Shown here one piece after another: positions 30,790 to 43,630 of a stretch of 64,000 nt of DNA (positions are counted from its first letter, which is position 1; every line of letters begins with the position of its first letter). Source of the stretch: Mesostigma viride (taxonomy: Eukaryota > Streptophyta > Mesostigmatophyceae > Mesostigmatales > Mesostigmataceae); contig RPFO01000288.1 in the NCBI GenBank assembly GCA_009746045.1, forward strand, positions 1,292,911 through 1,356,910, given 5' to 3'. The translations under genes were made by a program, and so were the position numbers. The notes under the pieces are model-generated. The model was given only the letters and a program-made list of their open reading frames with translations, had not been told where the DNA came from and did not search any database.

Positions 30790-33690
30790 ATTCAGGATCG
30801 GTGGTACTAGGGTGCTGTGACGTGTACGGTTGCGTCATGAGACACACTCGCGCCTGTAACTGCAGCTTGGTGTGTCCTAGCAATCCAGATCACGCCAAGT
30901 AGCCGCGATGGGATGGCTTGGGGTGAAGTCATGTGACCAGAGATGGCAATGATACTTCCTTGATGTGACGGCTTGGCCACTGAACGCCGCCTGGGAGCCT
31001 CGGAGGCTGGACGACAAAAGGCCCCCGCGAGGACTTTACATACTACGCATGATGACACGGGATGTAGAGAGCTAGGCGTTGGAGGGCCATGCCTAGCTTC
31101 CTGCGCGTTGGGGGGGGAGGGGCGCGGGTCGGGTTGGGGTGTGTGGTGTCATGTTGGGGTCACATGTGCGTAGCTGGGAGGACGTGGAAGTAGCACATGA
31201 CGTGTTGTGTGGATTCCGTGGGGTGCTCCCATGTTGGGAGATGTACTGGGTGTGGTCGGAGGTAGGGGGGTCTCGGTGGTGTGGGCGGAGGGTGGACCTG
31301 TGCAGACGTGGAAGGCAGGTGGCCTGTGCGTTCGTTTGGGGGGGGGCGTGGTGGTGGTGGTGGTGGTGGGGGCGCCCCCCCCCCCCCCCCCCCCCCCCCT
31401 TTCAGGGTGGCGTCGGGAACAGTGTAAGTGGGGGTTGGCCGGGCAATCGTGGCACACAACGGTGGCCATTGTCGGTGGGGTGCACACACGTGACCTCGTG
31501 GGTGGGTGGGGACTCATGTGGTTGACGAGGGGGTGGCAGTGGAACGTGCTCGTTACTGAGGTGGCTTAGAAGGTGTTTTGCTATGTTGGTGCGAACGGTG
31601 GTTTAGGTAACACGGAAGGGTGGTAGTCACATACGTTAGGGGGGACGCGAGATGGATCACTTGGGTGGGTCAGCGTATGGTTTTGGGGAGTAGTGTGGGT
31701 TGATGGTGTTGTGGGGGACCTTGTTGTGAGGGCGGGAGTGGTCCGTAGTCAGGTGGGGGTGGGTATCATGGGGATGTCTGTAGCGTATATTTGTGAGTGG
31801 GCCCGATATGGAGCACGAAGGGGAATGGGGCGAGAGGGAGTTAGCGGGGTTGGAGTGTGCTGGCATTGTGGTGGGATGGTTGGAGGCACAAGGACATGCG
31901 TAATTGCAAGAGTAAATGCTTGCGTAACAATATTGGATCAGCTGCTCCTAGAACACCTACCACCCTCAGCATGCAACAACCAACAGTAACAACCGCCAAC
32001 AGTGACAACGTTAGCAAGATGTGACGCCAATTCCATTGCAGCCCCGATGTAATTTCGGGTGGTTCCTAGTCCTGCCGCGCACTTAACTTGGATTGGGGCC
32101 GCACACGTCATTTGGTGCAGCAAGGGCTCGTGGTCGGTATGGTGGCAGCCGGAAGGTGGAGACCTTGATTGCCGTGGAGATCCGGCGTGGCGGAGGGGCC
32201 GGTGGCAACATGGCGGAGGCAAAGGAGCGACTCAGCAGAGGGAGGCAGGAGCCCGGGCACAGCAGCGGCGGAAGTGGAATATTGCTTGACGTGGTGCGTG
32301 CAGCGGGATTGGTAGGCACTACCTACAATCACCCGGACATGATTGCCTGTGACTGCAGAGCCCGCAGCCGCCCATGGAGGAGGCGGTCCTTGCTGCGACT
32401 TAAGGGTGTGATATTGCATGGGAAAGAGGATGTCGAGGGTCTTAGGGCGGCTCGCGTGGTGAAAGCTGCAGCGTGATGGTTGAGGAGCGCGAGCTGCAGG
32501 TCTCGTACATTTGGGCCACTGGGTGAGGTCGCCAATGTGGTGGAGGCATCTCCATCGGGCCACTCGAACATCACTCAGTGGCCAGAGGGAAGACGAGGGT
32601 CGGCTAGTGAGTTGTCGGTGGGGCTAGTATTCCGTCAAAACTGCACAGAATTGACGGAAAGCTCGAATCGCGGGCATGGGCAGGCGATGTGATAGACATT
32701 GCGCCTGCGGTTGAGGAAGGAAAGTCCTGTTAACAGCGCTGAGCCGCTGTAGTCGAGGCGTCCGCTCAGTTCACAGGGAGACGAGAAGTCTGTCAAAACT
32801 GCGCATGGGTGGAAAAATGAGAGATCATTATGAAGGTATCTTGCAGGCTGTTTTTATGGGCTAAAATTTATCGCAGTCCTCGAAGCGTAGGCGGGTTAAA
32901 ATCGTAAATCCGCCATAGCCGCCTGCACAGTGCCAAGTGCCAACTGAGAACTCGGATGCGGGCCTGATGTAACGATACTACTTAGCCATTCAGCCGCGTG
33001 GCACCTCGCCGCGCCATCCTACGGCATGGACGGGCCGGTGCTTATTATGTCCCACCTGCCTCCGGCTGGTTGGCTGTTTCTATTTCGGGCGCGGGAGGCC
33101 CTGTGCCACGGTGCCTCGGCCGGCAGAGATGTCTGGGATGGCAACTGCGCATCTTCCTCGGGAGCAACGTTGGAAAATACAATACCCATCGCCTCGGGCG
33201 CGTACTGTAATAAGCGCCATCCCCTGCTGGGCGCTGCTTGGCATCGAATTGGATGCTGACCCCGAATTTCGAATTAAGTTATCCTAGCTTTTCAGCTTGT
33301 CGGCCCGCGCTTATCAAGTCATGATTATCCGAGGGTTATTGTGCTGTAGCGCACGCTGCAGAGAGATTTTTTAGCCAGCCTTTGGGAATCCGCCTTGAGG
33401 CATTCTCGGGCATATTGGGCTCAGCATGGGCGAATTGGATGAATTATAGAGCGGCAATTCGCCTGTCCGTGCCCCAGCTAATCTTTTCAATGGGCTTGAG
33501 AGGAGCAATTGGTTCATGACATGTAGCTAAATTAGGAAATGGAGTGCCCAGCTGCAACGTTTTGTTTGTTAGCATTGTGGGGCGACCCTCATCATGAGGA
33601 GCGGCCCCCGGTCAACGTTGGCAATCTGGGTTGGGGAGGGTCTTAAGTTTTACTGTCTAGTACAATTTAAGTGCCTACTACGACGGCTTG
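30790..33690. other. Non-coding region with G/T-rich and poly-C tracts
   Basis: No credible gene was seen. 31100-31900 is strongly G/T-skewed (GGTGGT, GGGGTG runs) with a C20+ run at about 31377-31399. 32000-33600 is ordinary composition without a coding frame. The last few hundred bases are presumably the promoter and 5' UTR of the kinase gene that starts at 33702. Confidence 0.5.
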
Positions 33691-33701
33691 TTGGATAAGA
33701 C

Positions 33702-36700
33702 ATGAATAGGTGAGGTATTTGGCCTTCCACGGTGCCATCGTCGGCTGTCACGCGGCGTTCGTAGCAGGTTATCTGTTTTATGAATTTTTGAAGCAGCGTT
33801 CGCAGAGCATACTGATTTGGCGACGTTAAGGGGTCAATAAATGTTTTGACGCCGGATGGTGCCTATTGACGCTTTTTCTTCGTGCCTATGGGTTTCCTTC
33901 CCTGTACCCCGTCCGTATCCGCATTTTGCGCGCAGGTATAAAGTGGCACGCCAGTTGGGCGATGGCACGTATGGCAGCGTGTGGCGTGCTACCAACAGGC
34001 AAACCAACGAAGTTGTTGCCATTAAGAAGATGAAAAAAAAATTTTACTCGTGGGAAGAATGCATGAATTTGAGGGAGGTGAAGGTACGTCGAGCCTTTAT
34101 ACTGTCATTGTTTCCGGTTATAGCATGCGTGCGTTCTTCTAATTTTGCACCGCGTCATCCTGCATGTATCGGTTGATGTTCCTTTCATGGTGGAAAGGAA
34201 CCATCAGTGCCGTTTCCCAAGCCAAGGACGAGGCGCCTAGTTCGGCATGATGGAGGAAGGCAGGCAGGAGGGCAGACAGACAATGAAAGGGCGATGAGTG
34301 GGGGGAGCCGTGGGCAGTTTCTGTGCGTAGTGCCTGGGTGGGCGCTCGCTAGCATGCAGTGAATGGTTTTTCCCTTTGCTTCTTGTAGAAGTCTGAGTAT
34401 GTTGTCCACCTCCCACTCGCCCTCGCGCGTTTCTCCCTCCTTCCCCCTCGCCCTCGCGTGTGGTTCCCTCCCTCCCCCCTCAACCCCAGTCTCTGCGCAA
34501 GATGAACCACCCGAACACCGTCAAGCTCAGCCCCCCCTGATGCGTACCCTGCCTTACCCTCCCCCCTCCCTCCCCAGTCGCTGCGCAAGATGAACCACCC
34601 GAACATTGTCAAGCTCAAGGAGGTGATCCGCGAAAACGACGAGCTCTTCTTCGTGTTTGAGTTCATGGAGAACAATCTGTATCACTACATCAAGGATCGC
34701 GACAAGACGTTCGGGGAGGCCAAGATCCGCAATTGGATGTACCAACTCATGCAGGCCATGGTGTACATGCACAAGAACGGCTACTTCCACCGCGACCTCA
34801 AGCCAGGTGAGGAAGGGGGCCAAGCCTAGAGCCAGGTGAGGTGGTGGTGGTGTGTGCGGGGTCTTCAGGCCGGGTGATGGGGGGTTAGGGGTCCTCAAGC
34901 CAGGTGAGGGGTGTGGTGTGGGTGAACCCCCTTATTCTGCCAGGCTGGCTGTTGGGAGGTGGGCTCCAACCAGATAATGTGATAAAAGGGGGTGGGGGCG
35001 TTGGCCGCATGCCTGTGGAAGAATGGGTGGGGGGTTTGCCGCTCCGCCATGTGAGGAAGTGGAGTGCGAGGGAAACCAGCTGGATGTGGCGACCAAGAGG
35101 GCGACCCGCCAGTTTGTGTGGGTGTTTGGGAGGGGGAAGAGATCCTGCCAACGGGGTGGGTGGTGGTGGAGTTGGGGAGGTTGGTGCGCTGGATAGCCTG
35201 GGCATGCCACCTGTCTTACCCTGAGCCCTGCCCGCGGCTCGCTCGGGGCTCAAGAGGTATTGTGTAATCCCCTGACAGGCTCCCACGAGCTTTTTATACC
35301 AGTTTCACGTTGACCAAAAGGGGAGGGGTCCATCGTGTGAAGTTCCTTTTCATGGCGTGCTGCCCCCCTTGGTTGATGCATGTGAGTGATCGCCCAGAGT
35401 CACTGCTGGTGATCCGCGACGCGGCCATCAAGCTGGCACACCTGCTGACCCTTGTCATGACGTGTGTACAATGTGTTGGTGCAGAGAACCTGTTGGTCAG
35501 CCGCGACGCAACCATCAAGCTGGCAGACTTTGGCCTGGCGCGGGAGATTCGTTCGCGGCCGCCGTACACCGACTACGTGTCCACTCGCTGGTACCGCGCG
35601 CCCGAGGTGCTGCTGCGCTCGCCCTACTACAGCGCGCCCATCGGTGAGGGGCACGCCCTGGTATACTCGTATATGCTTGTCCTTGCGGGTTGGTGCCGCG
35701 CGCCCGAGGTGCTGCTGCGCTCGCCCTACTACAGCGCGCCCATCGGTGATGGGCACGCCCTGGTATACTCGTATATGCTTGTCCTTGCGGGTTGGTGCCG
35801 CGCACGAGAGGTGAGGGACATGTAGTCATGCTTGCCCCAGTAGATTGTGTTTGTGGGTGCCCCTCCAGCACACACGCCGGTTGGTTGGTGGGTAAGCCCT
35901 TGTAGGCGCTCATGCGCACCAGTCGACGTGGGTGGCATCCGAGTCTGTGCCATATGGGCGACATTTGCTACGATGGTGTCTGCTGCCCACTGGCACACAT
36001 ATGTATCTTGCTCCCTCCCCCCCACCCCCCTGCCCCCTGTTGCGCAGTCTGGGCGGTGGGCTGGCTCTCCAACGCCCTTCTTCGTCTTCCTTCCCTTCTA
36101 TGCAGACACCTGGGCGGCGTGCTGACCCCCCAATGCCCTTCTTTATCCTCCTCCCCTCTTCTCTCCCCCCTTGTGCAGGCATCTGGGCGGCGTGCTGACC
36201 CCCCAATGCCCTTCTTCGTCACCCTCCCCTCTTCCCCCCCCCTTGGTTCAGACACCTGGGCGGCGTGCTGACCCCCCAGTGCCCTTCTTCATCCTCCTCC
36301 CCTCTTCCCCCCCCCTTGGTTCAGACACCTGGGCGGCGTGCTGACCCCCCAGTGCCCTTCTTCATCCTCCTCCCCTCTTCCTCCCCTGTCTGATGCAGAC
36401 ATCTGGGCGGTGTGCTCCCCCCCCAATGCCCTTCTTCATCCTCTCCTCTTCCCCCTTCCCTGATGCAGCAGACATGTGGGTGGTGTGCTGACCCAATACC
36501 CCCCAACACCCTTCTTCATCCCCCTCCCCTCTTCCTCCCCCCTCTTCCTCTGATGCAGACATCTGGGCTGTGTGCCTCTACTGCCCTTCTTCATCCCCCT
36601 CCCCTCTTCCTCCCCCCTCTGATGCAGACATCTGGGCTGTGTGCCTCTACTGCCCTTCTTCATCCTGTGCCCCTCTTCCCCCCTCCCCGATGCAGACATC

Positions 36701-39700
36701 TGGGCTATCGGCGCCATCATCGCGGAGCTGTACACGCTGCGGCCACTCTTCCCGGGTGCCAGCGAAGCGGACGAGATCTACAAGATCTGCTCCGTGGTCG
36801 GCACGCCCACCGAGCGCACGTGGCCGGATGGGCTCAAGCTGGCTGCGCAGATGAACTTCCGCTTCCCCCAGTTCATGCCCACGCCGCTCGCGTCGCTCAT
36901 CCCCAGCGCCAGCCCCGAGGCAATCTCGCTCATGGAAGCCATGATGGCCTGGGACCCTGCCAAGCGGCCCACGGCGGTGCAGGTGCGGCCAACCTGACAC
37001 ACCCTGCCTCGTTGAAGTATATGTGGTCGACTGTGTGTGGTATGAGAGTCTGTGATGGGCATGGCATTACGCGCCAAGCGTGGTCGCACGTGCGTGTCTT
37101 GGTCGCGCAGCTGGACCCGTGTCGTGATCGCATGGCTGGCCGGGGCTTGTGGCGGCCACGTCGTTCGCTGGCTGTGTGCTGCCCCTTTTTATGTTTTGCT
37201 GGCCACGTGTGTCTTGTCCCCTGCTGGCCATGTGCACGGTTGCCCCCCCTCTTTACTGTCACTTTGCTGTTCGTCTTCCTCGTGGTGTGTGGACAAAGCA
37301 CGCGTCGCCTGCCGACACGTGGACAAGGTAGGAGTGGCAAACTGTGAGGGTTGCTAACGACCTCGGATGTGTTTGTACGGCGCATGTGTGGGCGTGCGCA
37401 CGTGTGCACACGGGCGCCTGTGTGTGCATCTGTGTATGTCGCCATGCGCACATCGTTCGGGGGGGGGGGGGGGGGGGAGAAAGGGCGAGGAAGCGTGCGA
37501 TGCTGGCGCCTGTCTCATGTGCTGGCGTCTGTCTTATGTGCTGGTGTCTGTCCTCTGTACACCCCATGTGGGTGGCCAGATAAATACCACACTAGTTTAT
37601 ATCTCCGCTAGTATATATCTCCGCCATACTAGTATATATCTCCGCTAGTATATATCTCCGCCATACTAGTATATATCTCCGCTAGTATATATCTCTGCCA
37701 TACTAGTATATATCTCCGCTAGTATATATCTCCGCTAGTATATATCTCCGCCATACTAGTATATATCTCCGCCACAGCCTTTGTCATGCTGTGCAAGCGC
37801 ACGTAATGCCGGACTCCCCAACACTTCTCCCCCCTTGCACCCTCTTCCTCTCCGCGCGTCACCACCAGGTGCTGCAACACCCCTACTTCCAGGTGGGGGC
37901 CAGGGGGCCCCAGGCGCCGCTGAGGAGCCCCAACGTGCGGCCGAGGACCAATGACTGTACGTGCAGGGTTGAATAGTTTCAAGTCAATTTGCTAGTTTCC
38001 ATGGTACAGACCGCCGCGGCTCCGTAGCTAGTTACCCCGCCCCCTTGACCGCGCCCATTCTGTTAACTGCCACAGAATGGCAGACTGTCGCATGCACCGT
38101 GCCCATTCTGTTCGCTGCCACAGATCACCGCTCCGCCTCCTTTTCCTTTGCAAGGGTTCTGTTGGGATGTGTGTGTGCGAGTGGGCCTGCTCACTGGTGC
38201 GTGCCCATTGGGGCGTGGGCGTTGCGCATCGGTGGCTGCTTGTACCTGCCCGTGCGCAGATATTATCTGTCTGTTAGATCCTCGTTGCGTGTATGTTTGA
38301 TGCTCGTTGTTGCTGTGTTCTGTTCCTGCGTTTGTCCCTTCTGGCGCGTGTGCTTCTGTGCTGGCCTTTATCCCTCTGCTTTGGTTTTCGCCCTAAATCC
38401 TCGTCTCACACGCTCGTGTCCTTTACATGGCCTTCCTCGTCCCATGCTCTTGTGCCATCTGCCACGTGCCATCTGCCCTCCCTCCCACTTGTGTGCCATT
38501 TCCCCTCCCCCCCCCCCCCTGTGCGTGCCGTCTGCCAGTGGACCGCGAGAGCGAGGGCAAGCAGGCGATGACAGTTGCCACCTCCCTCTCTGTGGGCGGG
38601 GGCGGGCCCCAGTACAACCCGTACAACCCGTTGCCCCCACGCGCCACGTCGCTACCCGTCGCCGCGCTGCCCACCACCAAGGGCCCGTCCCCCGCAGTAG
38701 CGCCAGGGGGGGGATTCCCGGGTGCAGGTGCCAGCAGCAACAGCAACAACAACAGCAGCGGCGGCAACAGCAACAGCAATGCAGCCAGCCTGCTGACCAA
38801 GCAGCCCTGGCCATCATACGCCGGCAAGGGGCCCGGTCCCGTGGGTCTGGCACCGCCCAAGCAGCTGGTGGGTGCCCGCGGTCGCCTCCCCGGCAGATGT
38901 GCCGGAACACGCGCCGCTTGTCATGCCTAAACCACGGGCCCTAAGCTCCTGTCATTATGCCTGGACCCCTGAGCCTGGTATGCCTGTCATCGTGCCTAAG
39001 CCCCGAACCCTGTCAGCTCCACCCCACATGCCTCCCGGTGCGCTGCTGCGTGACCGTGCACTGCGCCTCGCTGCACCCTGCGTGTGGATGCTCCAAAGCA
39101 CATTCATGCCTCCCTCCCTGTGTGATCCTCACTCCTGTGTAATGCTCTCCCCTCCTTCCCGGTGTGATGCTCCCTCGTTCTCTGCTCCCTCCCTCCTGTG
39201 CGGCTGCCCGATCGTCCGCATCTGCCGTCCCGCAGGAGGAACTGAGCGGCGGCGGCGCGCCCGGCATCGTGCGGCAGGCGCGGTATCGGCCAGGGATGAA
39301 CCCGCAGCAGTTGCCGGCGCCGCAAGGGGCAGGTGAGGGGGGATGAACTTGCATCGGTTGGCGGCGCCGCAAGGGGCAGGTGAGGGGGGAGGAACCCGCA
39401 GCGGTTGCCGGCACCGCAAGGGGCCGGTTAGGGGGGAGGAACCCGCAGCGGTTGCCGGCGCCGCAGTGGGCAGGTGAGGGGGGATGTACCCGCAGCGGTT
39501 GCCGGCGCCGCAAGGGGCCGGTGAGGGGGGAGGAACCCGCAGCGGTTGCCGACGCCACAGTGGGCAGGTGAGGGGGGAGGAACCCGCAGCGGTTGCCGGC
39601 GCCGCAGTGGGCAGGTGAGGGGGGATGTACCCGCAGTGGTGCCCAAGAGTTCAGGCACGGTTGTCGCCATGTCTTGCTCGCAGCGCCCATTATGGCACTG

Positions 39701-40856
39701 TGTCTTCTCACTGAGGCAATGTGCTGGTTCCTGCCTGCAAGTTCTAGGTCTTGTCTTCCTTCCCCAGGCTCACCCACGGACCCTCGTGCTCTCTGCGTCT
39801 GTGTTTGTTGTCGCCCCATCTCTCCCTGGGGGTGCGCTGTGGCCCCACCCAACCCCCATGCGCGTGATGGCACCAGGTGGCGTTGCGCTGGCCCCGATCG
39901 CAGGCGCAGGGGGTGTGGGCGCCGGCGGGGCAGGCGGTGGTCTCATCGGCTCCTCTCCCAACAAGCTGGGCCAGATGAACATGCCGCGGTGAGTAGGCGC
40001 AAGGCGCTACAAGCTGGGCCAGATGAACGTGCCGCGGTGAGTAGGCAAAAGGCGCAACAAGCTGGGCCAGATGAACATGCCGCGGTGAGTAGGCAAAAGG
40101 TGCAACAAGCTGGGCCAGATGAACATGCCGCGGTGAGTAGGCGCAAGGTGCAACAAGCTGGGCCAGATGAACATGCCGCGGTGAGTAGGCGCCAGGCGCA
40201 ACAAGCTTGGCCAGATGAACATGCCGCGGCGAGTAGGCACAAGGCACAACAAGCTGGACCAGATGAACCTGCACGGTGAGCAGTTGGCGCAAAGTAGTAA
40301 TGTCTGGTTGTGTCTATATTTAATGATGCTGGCTGTGCAGAGGGTGGTGATCAGCCAGTGAGGAGGGCAAATAAATGGCTTGCATGTGTCTGGGGGGGGG
40401 GGAGGTTAGGGGGGGACGAAGGGTGGGGTTAAATGAGGGGGTTGAAAATGATGGGGTTAACCATCACAGTGATGATGAGGCTACAAGTGGTTGACTACGC
40501 TGCTTGCTCCTGCTACTTGGGCCCTATGCATTCATTGGCCGTTTTATTTGGCTGTTTTCATCTCTTGCGCCTTCCTTTCTCGTCATTGCGCGGACCCACG
40601 TTAATGGCTGGCACGGGCTTTTGCAAACACAAGTTGCGAACATTTCAATGACATTTGCCTGTTCCATGACCCCTTGCGTGGCAACGACCATCCCTTGCCC
40701 TTCCCCCCCAACAGCTATGCGATGGGCATGGCCCCCGTCGGGCCCGCAGGCGCTCGCAACTCAGTGGGCTACAACCCGCTGCCGCCCGCCGCGCAGCCGG
40801 TGGGCGCAGGCGGCCCCTCTTCGTACAGCGGCGGGTTCTACAACGCCCGGTACTGA
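33702..40856 (+). CDS. LF4: MAK/RCK-family kinase, LF4-like (flagellar length)
   Basis: Ten coding exons: 33702-33709, 33936-34083, 34578-34806, 35485-35643, 36696-36982, 37869-37956, 38539-38867, 39236-39332, 39877-39988, 40715-40856. All phases close, giving 532 aa. The first coding exon is only ATGAATAG, spliced to give MNRYKV, the usual MAK-family start. Kinase features: glycine loop GDGTYGSV (11-18), VAIK Lys33, HRD 121-123, DFG 141-143, activation-loop TDY 155-157 as in MAK/ICK/LF4, APE 165-167, DIWAIG helix, and the MAK-specific insert MNFRFPQF. The tail after about residue 310 is Gly/Pro/Asn-rich with YNPYNPLPP-type motifs. Family role: a ciliary kinase that shortens or limits flagella. 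The MAK/RCK call is firm; LF4 orthology is very likely. Confidence 0.93.
34481..34530 (+). repeat. Decoy copy of kinase exon 3 acceptor and exon start
   Basis: About 50 bp upstream of the true exon (34578) is ccccag followed by a near-identical copy of the first 42 coding bases ([13 protein letters not shown]). It then runs into a stop after SPP. Confidence 0.85.
35395..35440 (+). repeat. Decoy copy of kinase exon 4 acceptor and exon start
   Basis: cag followed by [15 protein letters not shown], a diverged copy of the true exon start [15 protein letters not shown] at 35485, in the same phase. Confidence 0.8.
35589..35805 (+). repeat. Two 102-bp tandem copies spanning kinase exon 4 end and donor
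   Basis: Units start TGGTACCGCGCGCC (35589) and TGGTGCCGCGCGCC (35691), with a third start at 35793. Each contains the [15 protein letters not shown] coding end. The first donor is GTGAGG and the second GTGATG. The period is 34 codons, so the frame stays open through both. Confidence 0.9.
36030..36695 (+). repeat. About ten tandem copies of kinase exon 5 acceptor and first exon bases
   Basis: Each 65-90-bp unit has a C/T tract, (at)gcag and ACATCTGGGCGG-type exon-start sequence. They lie near 36042, 36105, 36177, 36250, 36325, 36398, 36470, 36558 and 36627, and the true one is at 36695. Only the last is followed by open exon sequence. Confidence 0.85.
37458..37478 (+). repeat. Poly-G run in a kinase intron
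   Basis: An uninterrupted run of about 19 G. Such runs are error-prone in assembly. Confidence 0.8.
37585..37775 (+). repeat. AT-rich tandem repeat in a kinase intron
   Basis: Alternating TATATCTCCGCTAGTA and CCGCCATACTAGTATA units, about 190 bp. Confidence 0.85.
39286..39640 (+). repeat. About seven 45-bp copies of kinase exon 8 end plus donor
   Basis: The unit contains AACCCGCAGCGGTTGCCGGC, GCCGCAAGGGGCAG and GTGAGGGGGG. The first copy is the real exon edge at 39332/39333. Later copies mostly retain GGTGAGG (one has GGTTAGG). Confidence 0.9.
39958..40275 (+). repeat. About seven 48-bp copies of kinase exon 9 end plus donor
   Basis: The unit is ACAAGCTGGGCCAGATGAAC, ATGCCGCG, GTGAGTAGGC plus a short AAGGCGC link. 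The real edge is 39988/39989. Nearly all copies keep CGGTGAGTAGG, a good donor. Confidence 0.92.
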
Positions 40857-43630
40857 CACCTGGCGCATTGCTGACACCTGGCGCGGTGCTAACATTCAGG
40901 ATAGTGCTGACACCCGGCATGCGCCCAGGAATATGCTGCTTGGCTACTCGGCCATTTTTTTCCCAGGGGTCCACTACCCCCTTGCCGCCATGCCCCCAGG
41001 TGCAGGTGTCCAATTGCTTTGCGTTGGATGGGCTTGAAGGGGAAGCGACCATTGCCATGCGGCAAGAGGGGTGGCTGCCCTGTGCAGCGACCGTGTGTGC
41101 CGCTGGAGGAGGTTGCGTGGATGACGTGATGAGGACGCTCGGGGCTGTCGTCCACCAGCCTCCCCCTCCCTTGGCACATTTACTGCCATGAACGCACTAG
41201 CCTGGATTTGTCCAAGTAATCAAGCTCTTTGCCAGGGCTTGGTGGCCCAGGTGGTGCGAGAGGTGCGCCGATGTGCGATGCGAGCCCCTGGGGTGATGCC
41301 ATGATGGATGTGACAAGATCAGTTGCATGATGACGTCATCTAACTGCGAGGCGCCTGGCCAAGAAAAGTCCGTGGCACATGCCTCGCTCGGTGTGCAAAT
41401 GATGCGTCGCGTGGCCTGTTGCGTGCCACCGATAAAATGGGGCGTGGTTGGGTGGGATGACCTGATGTACCGCCAGATGGCAGCTGGCGGCGGCATGGCA
41501 GGGTGCTCACAAAAGGGTGCGTGCCGACCCGGCTGCCTCCCACATGATGTTTCCCGAGGTAAGGTCGGTGCACGATACCGGTTCCATCGTACCTGGCTGT
41601 TGGTACCTGGTTGCATCATACCTAACTGGTGCATCTTGTCTTGTGCTTCATTAGCCGGTGTCCGACCCTTCCAAGAGGCCATTCGTTGGTGTCCCTTTGA
41701 GCATTCGTGTCGGATGCCTTACATCGCCGGCATTACGACCTGCATGTCCAGCATAGAGCTGGACATGGCCACAGCACAAACTGGCCCATGCAATCGCATG
41801 GCCGGCCACTGCCATGACCCAGTAGGCAACCACCACGGAAGCCGTGGGGAACCGGCGCAGAGCTGACCCCAATCTTGTTCGATGACGGCCGCACCCCCTT
41901 GGTCAGGGTGATGAAGCTTTCACCTTTGGTACGGCGAATGACCTGCTCCCCTCTTGGCAGTGGGTGACCCCCCAGCAGTGGGGCGGGTAGCCCATCATCT
42001 TTCCACTTCAATCTAGGGTGGGTAGCCGCCATGCCACCGGTGCCTGTCATGCATGGCTCCCGATGGTGTTGCCCCCACGCGGTTGGTGTTGTGCCCAACG
42101 GGGGGCGTGGGTGCGGAGAGGGCCCAGGTCGCCCGGGACGGGATGCAAGCAGTGGACCGCAGCAGTCTCGGACAGTTGGCGCGACGAGGGGCATGCTCTT
42201 GGCCCAGGCACGCGCTGGAGAGGGCACACAATAGAGGAACCACATAGACAAGTTATGGAGACCTGCAGTGGACATGGCCAGTACGTCAGGTGCCCCATGG
42301 CGTGCTTGTTGATTCGAGGCATTGGCACTGAGCCAGGTGCAGGTTGGGCGATCATCGGGCGTGCCACAAGAGCATCAAGGCATGTAGCTGGCCACTCTGT
42401 GACATGGTTTGTCTCATGCTGATGCATCGGCGTGGGTGCTTGGGCGAAGTGGATCTGGATGTGCAGGGAAGGCGGCGCACAGGCTCTTGTTGCATAGTTT
42501 TGAGCCGCCTGCTGGGTCCTCCGAAACTGCTCCTTTCCCAATGCGTCCTACCAATTTGCTTGGAAGGATGCTTCCTGTTACCATGCTCTGGAAGGGAAAA
42601 AGCACCGCTACACAGCTACAGCTTCCAAGGGGTTAAAGAGGATGGGCCCATTTCTCAGCTAGCATGCCCAGCCAGCGGATGGCTGCTTGTGAACGCAGTC
42701 GTCTCTTTTAGTATATGTGCTTCTAGTGCTGTCTACAAATACGTGGTGCAGGCACATGGCAGCGTCACACTTTGACCTAAAACGTCGACAATTGCTGCTG
42801 TAGTGCTAATCAAGAAATAATATGTATGTTTGGTGTACATAGCGTATATAGACAGAAGTGTTGCTAATATTGCAGCAGCACTAGCGCATTGGTAGGCTAT
42901 TTCTCCAAAGCGAAAAGGCAAATGTCAGCAATAGGCTGATTCCTCAATAATATTTTGGATGAATTGATTTTACCCAGAAGAACAACTCGGGTCCCACGGA
43001 GCACAGCAGACGCTAATGCCACAGCATATTCTGTGGAAGGCACGATGCCACGTTTAACAAACGCTGGCATCATGCGCTTGGGCCGGACGCAAGAAAGGAA
43101 CCGTCAACCCTAACGAGAGGAGGGCGGCCTGGCTTCTCTCACTGCTAGCAGGCACAACTGTGGGTGCAATGAGACATTGCAACCACATGGCATCTTTCCT
43201 CTCAAACGACTTCTATAGTCTTTGTAGGATGTTGGAACGCCATGCGTCCATGGGGTCTTTCCTCTCAAACGGCTTCTTTGGTCTTTGCACGACGTTGGAA
43301 CGCCATGCGTCCAGGAATACTTGTCTCAATTAACATGGCGGATGCTTCGATGACTGTAGCGCCGCCCCAAACTTGCTCTTTCGCCACCCAGGTGGCTGCA
43401 TTGGTCACAAATACTGATATACATTGCCTTGCACCATATTTTTTAGCGTGTTGACGTACAATGTTACACATTCCAACTCAATTAATTTCTGCCATCCCGA
43501 GCCAGTTGACAAACACGGATAAGAGGCAGGATAAAGTTTCCATGGCCTGGATCTTCCAAAATTCAGGCCTGTGCTGGTTTTCTCAATATGTGGCATGCCC
43601 TCTGCAAACTAGATTGAATGCCCCCCATGG
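40857..43630. other. Convergent intergenic region between kinase and eIF2B-beta
   Basis: Both genes end here (40856 plus, 43631 minus). Several frames of 60-180 codons exist but with no recognisable domain. A two-copy repeat of about 70 bp lies at 43185-43320 (TCCTCTCAAACGRCTTCT, GTTGGAACGCCATGCGTCCA). Otherwise nothing is supported. Confidence 0.5.

Noticed and set aside
31139-31569. Tryptophan/glycine-rich frames near 31.1-31.6 kb
   Set aside because: They arise from a G/T-skewed region and a poly-C run; no domain or splice support.
36412-37347. 311-aa Pro/Leu-rich frame over the kinase exon 5 region
   Set aside because: It is a shadow frame of repeated acceptor tracts and of the true exon 36696-36982.
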